Source of the DNA: Symbiodinium natans | Lineage: Eukaryota; Sar; Dinophyceae; Suessiales; Symbiodiniaceae | NCBI GenBank assembly: GCA_905221605.1 | Contig: CAJNDS010002493.1 | Location: 235,001-295,000, forward strand | Direction of reading: 5' to 3' | DNA: 60,000 nucleotides | Shown: positions 1-11,056 of the stretch, piece by piece | Layout of the letters: each line of letters begins with the position of its first letter | How positions within the stretch are numbered: the stretch's first letter is position 1 | The notes under the pieces: model-generated | Seen by the model: the letters and a program-made list of their open reading frames with translations, nothing else | The model's database searches: none | Told to the model about the DNA's origin: nothing | Position numbers and translations under genes: made by a program

Positions 1-528
1 GAACCTCCAGGGGGGGGGGGTTCAAGTTGCTAGGGGCTTAGGCGGCTTGCTGACTCAATTCTGGTTTAAAGGGGAGGGCTTTGCAGTTTCGGGTTTAGGG
101 TTTAGGGTCTAGGGCTTTTGGGTTTTAGGCAGTGAAGGTTTTACAGTAGAGTGTTGGCGTTGAGCTTTGGGGGCCAAGCCTTTGGGACTTGGGGTGTCCT
201 TGGGGGCTGGCTTCAAGGCTCGGGGATACAGGGCTTAAGAATCGGGAATCCACAGACAGGTCTTGTTGAGGCCCTAGACCCATTAGGGCCTTAAACCCCA
301 AACGAAGAACCGCGTATGAGTCTATCAGGGTCCAGAAGTGCCTCAAAAAAACTTGAGGTTCTGCGGACTGCAACTTTTCAGGTCTTGGGGGGTTAAGTTC
401 TAGGGTTTGAGGGGGTTCAGGGTTGGTATTGGGATCTCCGGGAAGCCCCAGCCCACTTCCCTCCGAGAGAGGCAGGAAATCGGGCCTGCAGCGGCCACTT
501 GCCTTCCAGCTGCGCAGAAAAACAGGCT

Positions 529-690
529 TACGTCGGGTTTAGGGTTTAGGGTTTGGGGTATAGGGTATAGGGTTTAGGGTTTAGGGTTTAGGGTTTGGGG
601 TTTAGGGTTTAGGCTTTAGGGCTTAGTATCTAAATTTCGGGTGCCGAGGGTTTCGGGTTTCGGGTTTAGGGCTTGAAGGGCTTCGCTAAA
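529..690 (+). repeat. Interstitial TTTAGGG tract
   Basis: About fifteen TTTAGGG-type units with point variants (TATAGGG, TTTGGGG, TTTCGGG). The unit is the telomere repeat of plants and many alveolates. Here it lies inside the contig and is degenerate, so it is not an active chromosome end. Confidence 0.9.
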
Positions 691-1346
691 CCCCAGCCTC
701 TGGGGTCGGGAGCTCCGCCAAGACGTGCCTCGACACGAGGCTTCTTGCACACGGGTCAATTGACAAGTTTAGGGGTTTAGGGTTCAGAGTTGAGGTGTTT
801 AGGGTTTAGGACTCCATGCCTCCAAAGTGAAGAACACAATGCTCCAACCTTCTCTTTGTCCAAATTGCTAGGTCTTCCTGATCTTCCTGAAGAAATGTTG
901 CGTTCTGAGTTGCCAATGCAGCCCTGGCGGACCAAGAAACTTTGTGAGGATGTGCTGTCCTCCACACAAGGCTTGCAGGATTGTGGCGTCTCAAGCTAGC
1001 GATTCTCTTCCTACCCAAGCTGCTGTCACGGACCCCTTCATGACGCCTTGTGCACGAGCACGAGGACCAGACACACCACCAGAAGAGGAAGCCTCGCCGG
1101 CACTCATGCGATTGCAGCCCCTTGTTGCGGCCGTTTTAGTGCTGATTGACTGTTTATGAGAGCAGAGGTGGCCCAACTGGCCTGGTGAAATGGGCAGTTG
1201 ATCAAGGTACCTGCTCCCAAACTAATCCCACGCCCCTTAGAGTTTCGCAAGAAGGACCCTTTGGATCGGCCCCCCCCCCGCCCCATGTCAACCCGCGGGT
1301 TCATCTACAGCCTCCACAACCCGAGACTCTGACACCGCTGGCTTGG

Positions 1347-1641
1347 TGTAGGGTGTAGGGTGTAGGGTGTAGGGTGTAGGGTGTAGGGTGTAGGGTGTAG
1401 GGTGTAGGGTGTAGGGTGTAGGGTGTAGGGTGTAGGGCGTAGGGCGTAGGGTGTAGGGTGTAGGGTGTAGGGTGTAGGGTGTAGGGTGTAGGGTGTAGGG
1501 TGTAGGGTGTAGGCTGTAGGGTGTAGGGTGTAGGGTGTAGGGTTTAGGGTGTAGGGTTTAGGGTTTAGGGTTTATGTTTTAGGGTTTGGGGTCAAGGGTC
1601 TAGGGTCTAGGGTCTAGGGTCCAGGGTCTAGGGTCTAGGGT
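1347..1641 (+). repeat. Three adjacent blocks of variant telomere repeat: TGTAGGG, TTTAGGG, TCTAGGG
   Basis: From 1347 to about 1541 the 7-mer TGTAGGG repeats about 28 times with only a few substitutions. It then changes to TTTAGGG (to about 1585) and to TCTAGGG (to 1641). The variants are sorted into homogeneous blocks rather than mixed. This points to local tandem amplification of individual variant units. Confidence 0.95.
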
Positions 1642-1792
1642 TGAGGGCGTCAGAACAACACATCACCCTTGAACCAAAGACCCTACGAGAAACTCGACAC
1701 ATCACATACCTAACACCTCTCGCGTGTTTCAGGCCCAGAATACATCGACATATCCACCCAAACCCTCGAGCCCTAACCAGTCCTAGACCCTT

Positions 1793-1975
1793 TACGACCC
1801 CCAACCCCTAAAACCTAAACCCTAGACCCTAAGCCCTAAACCCCTGAACCCTAAACCCGAAACCCCTGCACCCTAAACCCTGAACCCTAAACCCCTAAAC
1901 CACTAAACCCTACACCCTACAACCCCTAAAACCCTAAACCCTAAACCCTCAACCCCTGAACCCTAAGCCCGCACA
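1793..1975 (-). repeat. Degenerate CCCTAAA tract
   Basis: A run of CCCTAAA-type units (CCCTGAA, CCCTACA, CCCTCAA variants), opposite in orientation to the block ending at 1641. About 150 bp of unique sequence lies between the two. Confidence 0.85.
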
Positions 1976-2730
1976 GCCCGAAAGCCCACCTCAGCTTGGA
2001 AGTGGCCGAGCGCCAGAGGCGGTCGAAGCGGAGACGGGCCATGGCCTGGGAAACTCCCAGAGCTCGATACCCCCTTTAGGGTGTAGGGTTTAGGGTTCAG
2101 GGTTTGGGGTGTAGGGTTTAGGGTTTACGGTTTAGGGTTTAGGTTTAGGGTTCAGGGTTTTAGGAACCGACCCTTGATTCACCACAGGGATGATTTTCAT
2201 ACCTTCTAGTGTATTCGCGAATTCGCCGGAACCCCAAAACCTAAACCCAAAAACCAAAACTTCCTTGCCTAAGTGGCATGTGGCTCTCAGGGCTTGTGAA
2301 GGAGGGCTTTACTACTACAGAAGATAGCCACGGACGTTCAAGAACCAGAACTCCTATGCCCCAAACCCTGAACAGCATTTGGGGTTTCTAGGTCCTGGGT
2401 TTTGAATTCAGTTTGGGTTTGGGGCTTCCCATGCTACCCCCATTAACTGCGCTCTAGGTTTTGGGGGTTTATGGCTGGTAGGGTTCTAGGGCTGATTCAG
2501 GAGTATAAGGAGGGCCCTAGAAGGGACCCCTAATCTTATTCCCCTACAACCCCTAAAAACACCCTTCTTGAGTCCTTATATACCTAAGTAGGCCCTAAAA
2601 ACCCTAAAGAACCCCTAAGGTCCCCTTATAAGGGTCCCTCCTTTCGTCCTTTGGGCTGTTGCGGCAGCCTACACCCTGAGCCCCTGAACCAGTCCCCCTC
2701 CGCCGTCCAAGAAGGACGTTGAGTCTGCCA

Positions 2731-3022
2731 CACAATGGGTTTAGGGTTTAGGGTTTAGGGTTTAGGGTTTAGGGTTTAGGGTTTAGCGTTTAGGGTTTAA
2801 GGTTCAGGGCTTAGAAGGTTTATATGACCTTGCAACAGCTTTGCGAGCCATATCCAGGACCTGTCAGGAGACCTTCGAAGCTGGCACCGCATGAAATGTT
2901 CCGAAAGATTTTTAGGGTTTTGGGTTTAGGGTTTAGGGTTTAAGGTTTAGGGTTTAGGGTTTAGGGTTTAGGGTTTAGGGTTTAGGGTTTAGGGTTTAGG
3001 GTTTAGGGTTTAGGGTTTGCAC
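2731..3022 (+). repeat. Two TTTAGGG tracts flanking a short unique segment
   Basis: TTTAGGG units run from about 2737 to 2812 and from about 2911 to 3019. The second tract is nearly perfect, with more than ten units. The roughly 95 bp between them have no supported feature. Confidence 0.9.
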
Positions 3023-4191
3023 TGAGGGCTACTGCACCATTGCTGGGGTTTGAAAGTCATCATTCTTGTCCCTTTTTGGGTTTAGGTATTCATAACAGCG
3101 TCACATGAGTTTCGACAATGACCCAGGCTATTTACGCAGGAGTCCCTCTGTTGACTTCGAAGGGAAACGATGACGAAAGAAAATCTGTAGGCTTGCGCAC
3201 GATGTGCTGGCGCTTGCGTGGCAGAAATCCTATTTCGTTGAAGGGACGGAACCCGAAACCCTAAACCTCAGTTAACACTAACCCTAAACCCCGAAATCCT
3301 CAACCCTTAGGGCCTTAGGGTCTCCTGTGAGCTGCTAAGAGAAGCTCTGGGAAAGCACATCAAGTCCCCCACCCGAAGAGCACTAGGTTCCATGGCTTCA
3401 AAGGCAGGGGCACCGCGAACTTGAAGTCCAGTCTCTGTGTTTCTATGTTGCTCACACACATACTTCGACGCTTATACCTCATAGCTGTGTGCCGAGGCCA
3501 TCTTGATACGCGTGAATTTGCATCCGCACACTAAAACCTGTATCCTTGGGTATCGCACCTTGCCCACAGCTGCAAGAAAGGCTCCAGGGAGGTGGCGGTC
3601 GAGGTGAAGGGATGCTTTTGGTCAAACGCACCCAAGCGAACGCTCTCCGAAACACTGCAAGACAGCACCTGTCGTGGCAGTTTAAAGTAGCAGCTCCAAA
3701 ACCTGCCAGCCGGAGCCCCAAACCCTAACCCTGAATCTGAAGCCACGACTTTGGCAGTCCAACACGAGGCCCAACTCTTGCAAGCCCATATTGGCCCACA
3801 GCAATTGTGCCTAATCTCCGCCTCGCCTAAACGGACTGCGGAGAAAAGTCTTAGCCAGTTCCAAGGCCAACTTACATCCCTGTGCTTCTGCAAACCTGGC
3901 TCGTCAGCGCCCGCCTCAGCGCAAGATGATTCCAGTGCCTGCCAAAGCAGGCTTGCCTACATCTGCATGCCTCATGGGCATTGCGTCGTGGGGCTCAGGG
4001 GTGTGGAGCTTCGGATTTGCCATACATGTCCATGACCCTGTGACAGCAAAAGCTGAACAGAAAGTACGAGGGGGAGACAGCTGAAAAAGCCGACAAAACC
4101 ATGGACGCATAGACCCTCGAACCCTACCTCACATGAGCTCTCACATTCACACCTGTTGCTCGCGACTACTTTCGGTTCTATTAAACGAAAC

Positions 4192-4312
4192 ACAAATATA
4201 TATATGTACATATGTTATGTATGTATGTTGTATATATATATATACAGGTGGAAGAAGTTCGAGGATACTAAGTAATATATATATATGTATGTATATATGC
4301 ATATAAGAAGTC
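4192..4312. repeat. AT-rich (TA)n/(TATG)n microsatellite
   Basis: Alternating TA with interspersed GTA and TATG units over about 120 bp. A short phrase containing AAGTCCGAGGATAC occurs twice around it (about 4256 and 4308), indicating a small local duplication. Confidence 0.8.
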
Positions 4313-4863
4313 CGAGGATACCGAGCTTGTGGCTTCCGGGCATGTCAAGGGCATGGACTGCTCTGCAAAAAGGAAAACGGAATTGCTCGTCCCGCCTGGG
4401 CCATGGCTTGCCACGAGCGTTCTTTTCCACAACCAAACAAGCTGCGGCGGAAAATGGGGTTTAGGATGTAGGGTTTAGGGAGGATGTAGGGTTTAGGGTT
4501 CAGGGTTTAGGTTTTGGGTCTTTTAGGTTTTGGGTTTAGGGTTTTGGGCTCAGCACCTCAAGTCCAGGCGTTCACTCAAGCAGCTTGTCAAGTGACAGAG
4601 AAGTACCCACCCGCCCACTGGATCCCACAACATTAGGAAACCACTTAACTTTGCACATCATTCCCCAAGCCAGGCTTCCACACACAGGGCCCTTTCTTCC
4701 CAAAACCCCAAAGCCCAAGGCCAGTAGGCAGTGGGACCTAAACCTTTCGGGTCGCTGCACGCTGCAAGGGGGCCCTTGCGACTGGGACCTTAAAGGCTTC
4801 TCGTGGGGCTGTTGACTAAGAGCAAACATGAAGGTGCTAGTACTTAGAAGGAAGCCACTTAGC

Positions 4864-4980
4864 ACTTGCTCCAACAAGCTAAATGCTGCATGTTGCACAA
4901 TCATGAGAACCGTCAGCGGCATGCTTCAGATTGCCCCTTCTCTTGCATGACTGAAAGATTCGACGGCAGCTGTGATGCGG
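4864..4980. repeat. Dispersed repeat, copy 1 (pair with 6455-6572)
   Basis: This segment and 6455-6572 share, in the same order, the phrases GCCACT..AGCAC, CACAATCATGAGAACCGTCAG, CCTCTCTTGCATGA and GACGGCAGCTGTGA, with small indels between. They are two diverged copies of one interspersed element. No coding is evident in either. Confidence 0.8.
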
Positions 4981-5306
4981 AGTATTGGAGATGGGGACAC
5001 CCCTCGCCCTGAATGTGCACAACATTGCAGAACTCTGACATCTGCAATCTACCAGGGAGAAGACGATGCTAGAGCCATCAGCGAAGATGATCCTTGCGTC
5101 CAAGGCAAACGGGCCTTGCCAGTAGCTAGCAGCACTGAACGTGCTTCATGTGCTTCGTAATCGGAAAGGTTCTGAACGTGCACAACTAGGATACTCTGCA
5201 TTGACGAAGGTTTGCATGCACAGCCAGCTTGGAAAGAGAAAACATGCAGGGGCACCAAGGGGCCTGGTTCTGGATGCAGTTTGAAACCAGACAAGAGGCA
5301 GACAAG

Positions 5307-5884
5307 CTATGTGATGCGTTGCGATGTGTAGGGTGCTTTGAGCCGCACCTGGGGAAGAGAGGTTGGGAGGAAGAAGGCAAGGGGACGGGGGGGGTAAGGG
5401 AGGGGAAGAAGTGCTTGGATACAATGCTTGTTCGTTAGAAACGAGGTGTCCAAGCAATCCAACTCCACCGACTGCACGACGGGGACGGGGATGCGCGGAG
5501 CCCGCGCCTGGACCATGACCTTGTCGCCATCTCCAGGCCCCATGGCCATGGCCGGGCGCAGGGTGGCTTTTGCATCGGAGCCCGGGCGCCACCCCACCAC
5601 TGCCACGCTCATGACCTGCTTGGCCAACTCTGGGTCAACTCTCTTGATCGCGCGGAGCTCGTTTGGCGTTAGCGAGAGCATCCGCGCCATGTCCTCGCTG
5701 GACAAGATCCGCACGTCCACGGAGATGTCGACTCGGGCAGCAACAGCAACCGCCTGCTTGGCTGTGCATCGGATCAGCGGCACTGCCTCTCATGCTTCCT
5801 GCGAAGGATGCCCAGGCCATCCAGCCCCAGCAGGCTGACGTTGCAGCCGCAGTGGGTGCAGACCGCGCGGGCGCACGGTCTCAT
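5307..5884 (-). pseudogene. Possible zinc-finger gene fragment, function unknown
   Basis: On the minus strand a frame from an ATG at about 5884 encodes a C-x2-C ... H-x3-C pattern (CTHCGC, then RKHERQC), a plausible C2HC zinc finger. After one frame change near 5785 a second frame continues to 5307. Its first part looks protein-like, with segments such as LSSEDMARMLSLTPNEL and VDPELAKQVMSV that could form helices. The final 50 residues are low-complexity proline/leucine and may be read-through. The frame change could be a frameshift or an unrecognised intron. I do not recognise the family. The segment has no telomeric units, unlike its flanks, which fits either a gene fragment or a mobile-element remnant. 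Confidence 0.35.
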
Positions 5885-7700
5885 GGTCTGCGTCGCGTCA
5901 ATTTTAAGAAGCCAATATTCGCTACAGGGTTGAAGCGGTGGGCAACATCTAGTGAGCTACGAAGCTTGGACCTGCTCCCCATCTCATCATGAGGACCAAC
6001 TGTGCGGACACCATCCACGCAATGCTTCTTGCTCAAGGGAAGACGGCTCTTTTTTCGCTTCACTAGGTGCAAGCCGCAATCAATCCATCCCGTCTCACAC
6101 TCGGCGACTGCCAGCGTCAATCAACAAGGACACTCGGGCCGAGCACTATTGGCATCTCGAGGCTGGCTTCAAGCCAGGATTAACCAATAGAAACGTTATC
6201 GCCCTGGTGAAGCTTGGGCGATTCTTTAAACTGCTTGCATTCGAAGCGCGCTGATGCACCCAAAAAAGACCAAAAAGACATGCATCGTAGCGCAGCCCGA
6301 TGGGGTAGTAGGATCTAGTAGGACCATGTGCTCATCCAAGAACCCCGGAAAAATCCTTCGCACACTCAGGGTGGCCGACAGTTGGTCAACTCAGAAGCCC
6401 GCATGGCTGTAGCAAACATGCCTACCACTTGGCAGCCACTGAGTAGCCACTCAGCACCCCCAACAAGCTTGAATTTCCACAATGCTACACAATCATGAGA
6501 ACCGTCAGCAGCATGATTCAGACGTCCCCTCTCTTGCATGAGTGTAAGATCTGACGGCAGCTGTGAACAGATTGCTGGAGCACCCCAGTGCTTCCCGAAA
6601 TTCGAGCGGGCCACGGGAATTTGTGGTCTCGAATTTAAACATTCGGAATTTCAGGTGCCCCAAACCCTACACCTTAAACCCTAAATCCTAAACCACGTCA
6701 CCAGATTGAAGCGGAAAGCTCTTTGACTGGAAGGATACTGCAGGACAAAACACAATTTGCTCACGGAGACCTCAGTTGCAAAAGCGAGCTCCATCGGAGC
6801 TCTGGCGGTCATTTTGCATCACCATTGAACCTCTCCGGATCAATGATATCGGACCCCCTTAGGTCCGGCAATATTTCGGAGAAATAAAGACGGGGTTGGG
6901 GGGCCCCCCAATAAATCGAAAGAAGTTTCCGGCTTCCGATGAGTCCCGATACCTCCCCTCCCTTGGACGCCTTCTCTCCCTGCTGGCTTTCCAAATGCAA
7001 CCAAAACACAGCTCAATTTGCTCTCTTTCCGGCCCTCTCAACTTATCTCAGTTAGCCTAAAATCGAGACACCCTGAACGCGACACCTTCCAAAAACCCTA
7101 TGTGTAGCTTGGCTGCCGGAGCCAGAGCTTCTCCAACAACTTGAAGCTCAACTGATTCCCTTCCAATTGTTGGCCCAGCCTTCAATTTATAAACTGAAAC
7201 TCTAAAAGGCCCAGGTCCGACAACAACCCCTTTAACCCTATAAGCCAGGGACAGCCCTTTTAAAACCTTGTAAGCCCTACACGGCCTAAGCTCTGAACAA
7301 GGACAAACCTTGTAAACCGCAAGTCCAGCTCTTCTGCGCCCTGCAAGCCCTAACCCATCAGATTAAAGGCTAGGTGGTCTACAGAAGCTTAAATCAAACA
7401 GAGGTTCTTGTATCTCCTTTTTTTGATTCTACATGGCACCTTACTCCTTTAATTGGCCACTGTAAAAGCCAATGCCCCAAAACATCCGCGGATGTTGCAG
7501 AGCGTTTTAGCAAAGCATTGCATTTAAAGCCACACGAAAGTGACTTGACAGAACTGCCAAACATGCAAGCATCCCTTGTTACAAAGAACCAGTACGTTCA
7601 AATCCGAAAGGTTCTAACTTGAAGCCCGCAGTAACAACAACAAGAACGTGGTGACGAGTGTCCGTACCAGAAAACTTTGGAGTTGCAGAACTTTGTTAAT
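5885..7700. other. Non-coding stretch, no supported gene
   Basis: Apart from the dispersed repeat copy at 6455-6572 and a few telomere-like units (about 6658-6692), I see only short overlapping open frames without motifs. An open frame at 7374-7622 has no recognisable content. Confidence 0.5.
6455..6572. repeat. Dispersed repeat, copy 2
   Basis: Second copy of the element at 4864-4980, in the same orientation about 1.6 kb downstream. Divergence is mainly short indels and substitutions. Confidence 0.8.
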
Positions 7701-7707
7701 GTTGCAG

Positions 7708-8600
7708 CTAACAACATGCGATTGCAGAGTTGGATGCGGGGCACAAAACAGTGGTTACAAGAAGGGGCAAACTGCTGCTTTGAGCAGATTTTGTAAAGTG
7801 ACTGGCGAAGGCAATCCGGGTGTCTCGGACGGTACCTGGAAAGGTAAAGAGGGCAGTTACAAGGGCCGATGGCTCAGACTTCTTGGAGTTGCCGTGGCAG
7901 TACAGTTTTTCCAGAAGCTGTTGAGGCGTTGCCATGTCCATTCGGCGTTGTACTAAGTTCTTGCCAATGCTCATCCTCAAGGGCGGGCAGAGACATCTTC
8001 TCGCAAGGCCGCAAGGTCTGTGCTACGCAGCTCCGAAAAACGCCAATCATGCACCTGAGCTTTGAACTCGGCTGCCGCCTTGGGTGTTTCTGCAATAGCT
8101 GCAGGCGAAGCTTCCTCAGTGTCAGAAGAGATGCAACACTTCCGAGGGGGCCTGTGTCCATCTGCCTGAGACCTTCCCGGCGGCCTACCTGAAAATCTAT
8201 GACCCCCGCCTCGAGTGCACGCCACATGAGCCCGCAAACAGAATTTTTTCATGGGAAGGAGACTCATTGCTCGGAGTCCTGCGATCACGGGCGCTGCTGA
8301 GTTCGCCAGGCCCCCTTGGCTTGGACCTGGGCGGTTCCTGGGAGCCGCTATTGTCATGGACAAAGGGGCGACTTTCTTTGCGGCCAGGGAGACCGGTAGA
8401 CGCCCCGCGGCCAGCTGGGTCAGGCCAGGGGGGGGTGGCTTGGGGGTTGCTCCTTCGATCAGCACAAGCGGGCATGATAGTGTTGATAGTATTACTAAAA
8501 CCGATGCTTTTGATGACATTCTAGAAACAATTGATGAACTTCTGCTATCTTTGCATAAATTCATTTTACCAGAGCCGGAGCTGATGGTGAGAAGTCGCAT
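7708..8600 (-). pseudogene. Minus-strand coding remnant of unknown family
   Basis: The minus-strand frame 7977-8600 (207 codons) ends in a stretch that looks protein-like (CCISSDTEEASPAAIAETPK, then LRSTDLAALREDVSARP). Across the stop near 7977, other frames continue with EDEHWQEL and, further on, MDMATPQQLLEKLYCHGNSK. Reading-frame changes therefore break what may have been one protein ending near 7708. The amino-terminal half is low complexity (proline, serine, arginine) and may not be coding. It lies back to back with the plus-strand LINE-like gene. No known domain is recognised. Confidence 0.3.
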
Positions 8601-8606
8601 GTTGAC

Positions 8607-10313
8607 ATGCCCCTAATACTGACAAGCCAGAAAACTGCTATGGCTCGCATAACGTGTTCAAAGCTCAAGTTCGACAAACCTGTCAACCTTTTGCTCTCAG
8701 GTGACCTTGCCCAAACCATCGGTGGCATGCTACCTTGTTGTGATGTCAGTCAAGCTCCGTTACTGCAAGACGCGGCACTGCCGGACGCCCCACCCAGAAC
8801 TATCACATACAGGGCGGCGCAACCACATGAGCATCAGTGTGCTGTCATACAGAGCCACTGCTTGCTTTGTGGTCGGGGAACAAATAGCACTGAACACTGG
8901 CTTACTACTGCCTGTGTTGTCACCAGAGCCCCCCTTTCTATAGTATTAGTCACTATGGGCTATGCTAGCACTGCCTCGTTAGAGTCCCTCTGTCACAATG
9001 CACTGCCCGTTGCCAATGCCAACGAAGATGTTGATAAAAAATTCTGTGCTGTCTTGCTTGCATGGATTGCCACTATTCGCAGATATGTCATGGAAGAGCA
9101 ATGCACTTGGCACCCTGGATGGGGTGAAAAACCACAACGGGCCAAGCACATAAACTACATACCCAAGCTTGCATCACGCCTTTGGAATACAATTCCGAGG
9201 ATGCTGCTTCCCAAAGCGCTACCCATGTGGTGGGTTGATACGGAGCGTTGCAAACCCTGTTGCAATGATGGCGGGCTATGTATCGAAGTTAAGCACCCTC
9301 TTTCGGCCTTAGTCAAAGCAAGTGCGCAAGGTGTCACCATATCTCCCAGAAATGCCAACATTGGAGACGTAATTGCGACCTTGGATGCCCAACACTACTT
9401 ACTTGCGCCCATGTATCAACAGACCATGGGTACTCCGAATGTCGCTCTTTGGCCCAAAATGTGCCACTGTGGCAACTTGCATCTAAAGGTAACTGCGGTG
9501 AGGCCTATCCCTGCCCGCACGCCACTTATTGTCGAATTAAAGCCGGTCAAGGACACACACCTTGTTGCTCAATTTGATGGTAGTTGCCATGTGCAAGAGG
9601 GCATTGGTGGTGCTGGTGGTGTCATATGGTCGCCTGGACCTGTCCCAATTATCCTTGATACGATTGCCATCCCGCTTCAACCTTGTCCAGATTCTATGTT
9701 TGCAGAAATCCACGCTGCCGAGGCCACACTTGACAAGGCGCTAAATCTGGCTGCTCGCAGTCAAATTGAGGAGGTTGTAATCCAGGGCGATTGCATCAAC
9801 ATTGTTAAGCATTTCGCTGGGGCTTTAAGGCTCCATAGGGAAGACCTTGTCCGAAAATTAGATGCAATGTGGCAAAAGCTTACACACACCTCCATTACGG
9901 TGCATTGGTCGTATGTGCCCCGAATTGGTAATAAGGTTGCTGATCACTTAGCAGGGATTGCCGCCGACAGCATACGCTTTGAAGCACCTCTTTGTGAGGA
10001 TGTCTTCTTCGACTCTGGCGAAGGTCAACCCCATATGCAAATCCGGCACATTTCCCGCCCATCCTGCTGCCCTCCAAGCAATGGCATTTACAGGCTATAC
10101 AGGACCTTAGTTCTGGGGCCGAAATTATCTCCCTTGAAGCCCCACCACTTTGGAACCCTGAGCTGCTGGTGCGACACTGCATCTATAATCGGGTTAAACC
10201 TCCGCCTGAACTTGACACGGCGTGGCCAGGGCTCGTTCAGTACAGAAGGCCATCATCGTACCCCCAAGGACGATACTATGCCATCCGTCACTGGCAAACG
10301 AGCAAAAGGCTAA
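8607..10313 (+). CDS. LINE-like zinc knuckle plus RNase H protein (retrotransposon ORF2 C-terminal part)
   Basis: The frame has 568 codons. Around residue 85 it has C-x2-C-x8-H-x5-C, the zinc-knuckle spacing seen after the reverse transcriptase of non-LTR retrotransposons. From about residue 318 to 450 it carries an RNase H fold with all four acidic positions in order: D in QFDGSCH (about 323), E in FAEIHAAEA, D in IQGDCIN (about 394) and D in GNKVADHLAG (about 441). RNase H in such elements removes RNA from the RNA-DNA hybrid during target-primed reverse transcription. No reverse transcriptase motifs were found upstream, so the element is 5'-truncated or rearranged. The last 90 or so codons of this frame are probably not the true C-terminus: from about 10,010 the neighbouring frame reads more like protein and leads into the polymerase-like ORF. 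Base composition is more AT-rich than the surroundings. Confidence 0.75.
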   Translation: MPLILTSQKTAMARITCSKLKFDKPVNLLLSGDLAQTIGGMLPCCDVSQAPLLQDAALPDAPPRTITYRAAQPHEHQCAVIQSHCLLCGRGTNSTEHWLTTACVVTRAPLSIVLVTMGYASTASLESLCHNALPVANANEDVDKKFCAVLLAWIATIRRYVMEEQCTWHPGWGEKPQRAKHINYIPKLASRLWNTIPRMLLPKALPMWWVDTERCKPCCNDGGLCIEVKHPLSALVKASAQGVTISPRNANIGDVIATLDAQHYLLAPMYQQTMGTPNVALWPKMCHCGNLHLKVTAVRPIPARTPLIVELKPVKDTHLVAQFDGSCHVQEGIGGAGGVIWSPGPVPIILDTIAIPLQPCPDSMFAEIHAAEATLDKALNLAARSQIEEVVIQGDCINIVKHFAGALRLHREDLVRKLDAMWQKLTHTSITVHWSYVPRIGNKVADHLAGIAADSIRFEAPLCEDVFFDSGEGQPHMQIRHISRPSCCPPSNGIYRLYRTLVLGPKLSPLKPHHFGTLSCWCDTASIIGLNLRLNLTRRGQGSFSTEGHHRTPKDDTMPSVTGKRAKG

Positions 10314-11056
10314 CTCGCTTCCTGGCCATTGGACCGAATGCCATTGAAATTGACATGAAAGGAGCGCACTACTCTCTTTTGCGCCTCCTTACATGCCATA
10401 CCTCTGCTCACCCACCCTTACCAACGCTATCGGAAGCCAGGGAGATTTTCAGCACCCACTTAGCACAGGCTCCTAAGGCGCAAACTGTGCAAACCAAACA
10501 CCTGCTGCAAAGGGCTGTTGGAATGGAAACCAATGCTTTCCTGCGACATACTTATGAAGGTAGCATTGCTGCCTATGCTATCCCCCCTGCGCTGGCAAGG
10601 TTCCTGGAACACCTTACGCAAGCTAGATCTACCCTCCAAGCTATGATTCGGCAAGGAGTGCCTTTCTATCAACCGGACACACGGGTTAACAATAGAAACT
10701 GGGCAACCTTTGCGCTTGAAGCTGCCGAAAGCTTTGTAATGCGAACAGGGCTTGCCGCAATGCTCCCTTACTGTGCTGGGGCTGTGCTCTGGGTGCACGA
10801 TGGGGTGTACATCAAAAGCAATGATGCAGTAACACCTTTCCTTGAAGGAGCTACTAAAGCGCTCGTCCAACTCATCCAAATAGGACAGCACTTCTTTCCC
10901 CAAGTTACCCCAAATCAGAAGTACGAAGGACTAAAGGAAGTCTTTGCAATCACCTCCACTGAATTTGAATTTAAGGCAGCAGTTGATGCGTTAAATGCTG
11001 CCGGCATTGCCTGTCACAACCCGACATTTCCGAAGCTTCCGAAGTCCATTACTTAG
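9995..11056 (+). CDS. Palm-domain polymerase resembling superfamily-A-related transposon/virus polymerases (TV-Pol-like)
   Basis: The frame is open from 9995; its first ATG is 10169, giving 295 codons. Motif order matches a family-A-type palm: a basic/aromatic stretch (GRYYAIRHWQTSKRL), motif A with catalytic Asp in IEIDMKGAHYSLL (about residue 61 from the ATG), a conserved Lys/Gly segment (TKHLLQRAVG) in the motif B region, and motif C with HDG in VLWVHDGVYI (about residue 210). In DNA polymerase A this last motif is HDE; HDG is, as I recall, the form in the polymerases of mobile elements, algal plastids and virophages described as related to superfamily A and T7-like RNA polymerases. The frame overlaps the RNase H ORF by 319 bp at a one-step shift, so the two may once have been a single protein. 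After the stop at 11056, another frame continues with VHYLEDKQANWL and then EVPDILEVEKQRESKRRR, suggesting that the true C-terminus is frameshifted. Likely a decayed mobile-element replicase. Confidence 0.6.

Larger units (their letters stand above)
1..4860. other. Telomere-repeat-rich stretch with no gene I can support
   Basis: The stretch alternates unique sequence with tracts of TTTAGGG or its complement in both orientations. The short open frames present on both strands show no motif and overlap one another, so I call none of them. The segment at about 820-1160 is free of telomeric units and has an open plus frame rich in acidic and leucine residues. It could hold a small exon, but nothing confirms that. 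Confidence 0.6.

Noticed and set aside
1-700. A true chromosome end at the left edge
   Set aside because: Telomeric units are degenerate, mixed with unique sequence and present throughout 60 kb in both orientations; genes follow on the right within the same pattern.
7374-7622. Small plus-strand ORF as a gene
   Set aside because: No motif, no coding character, and no support from neighbours.
10021-10080. Programmed -1 ribosomal frameshift linking the RNase H and polymerase frames
   Set aside because: No convincing slippery heptamer in the correct register was seen; simple mutational frameshift is the more economical explanation.
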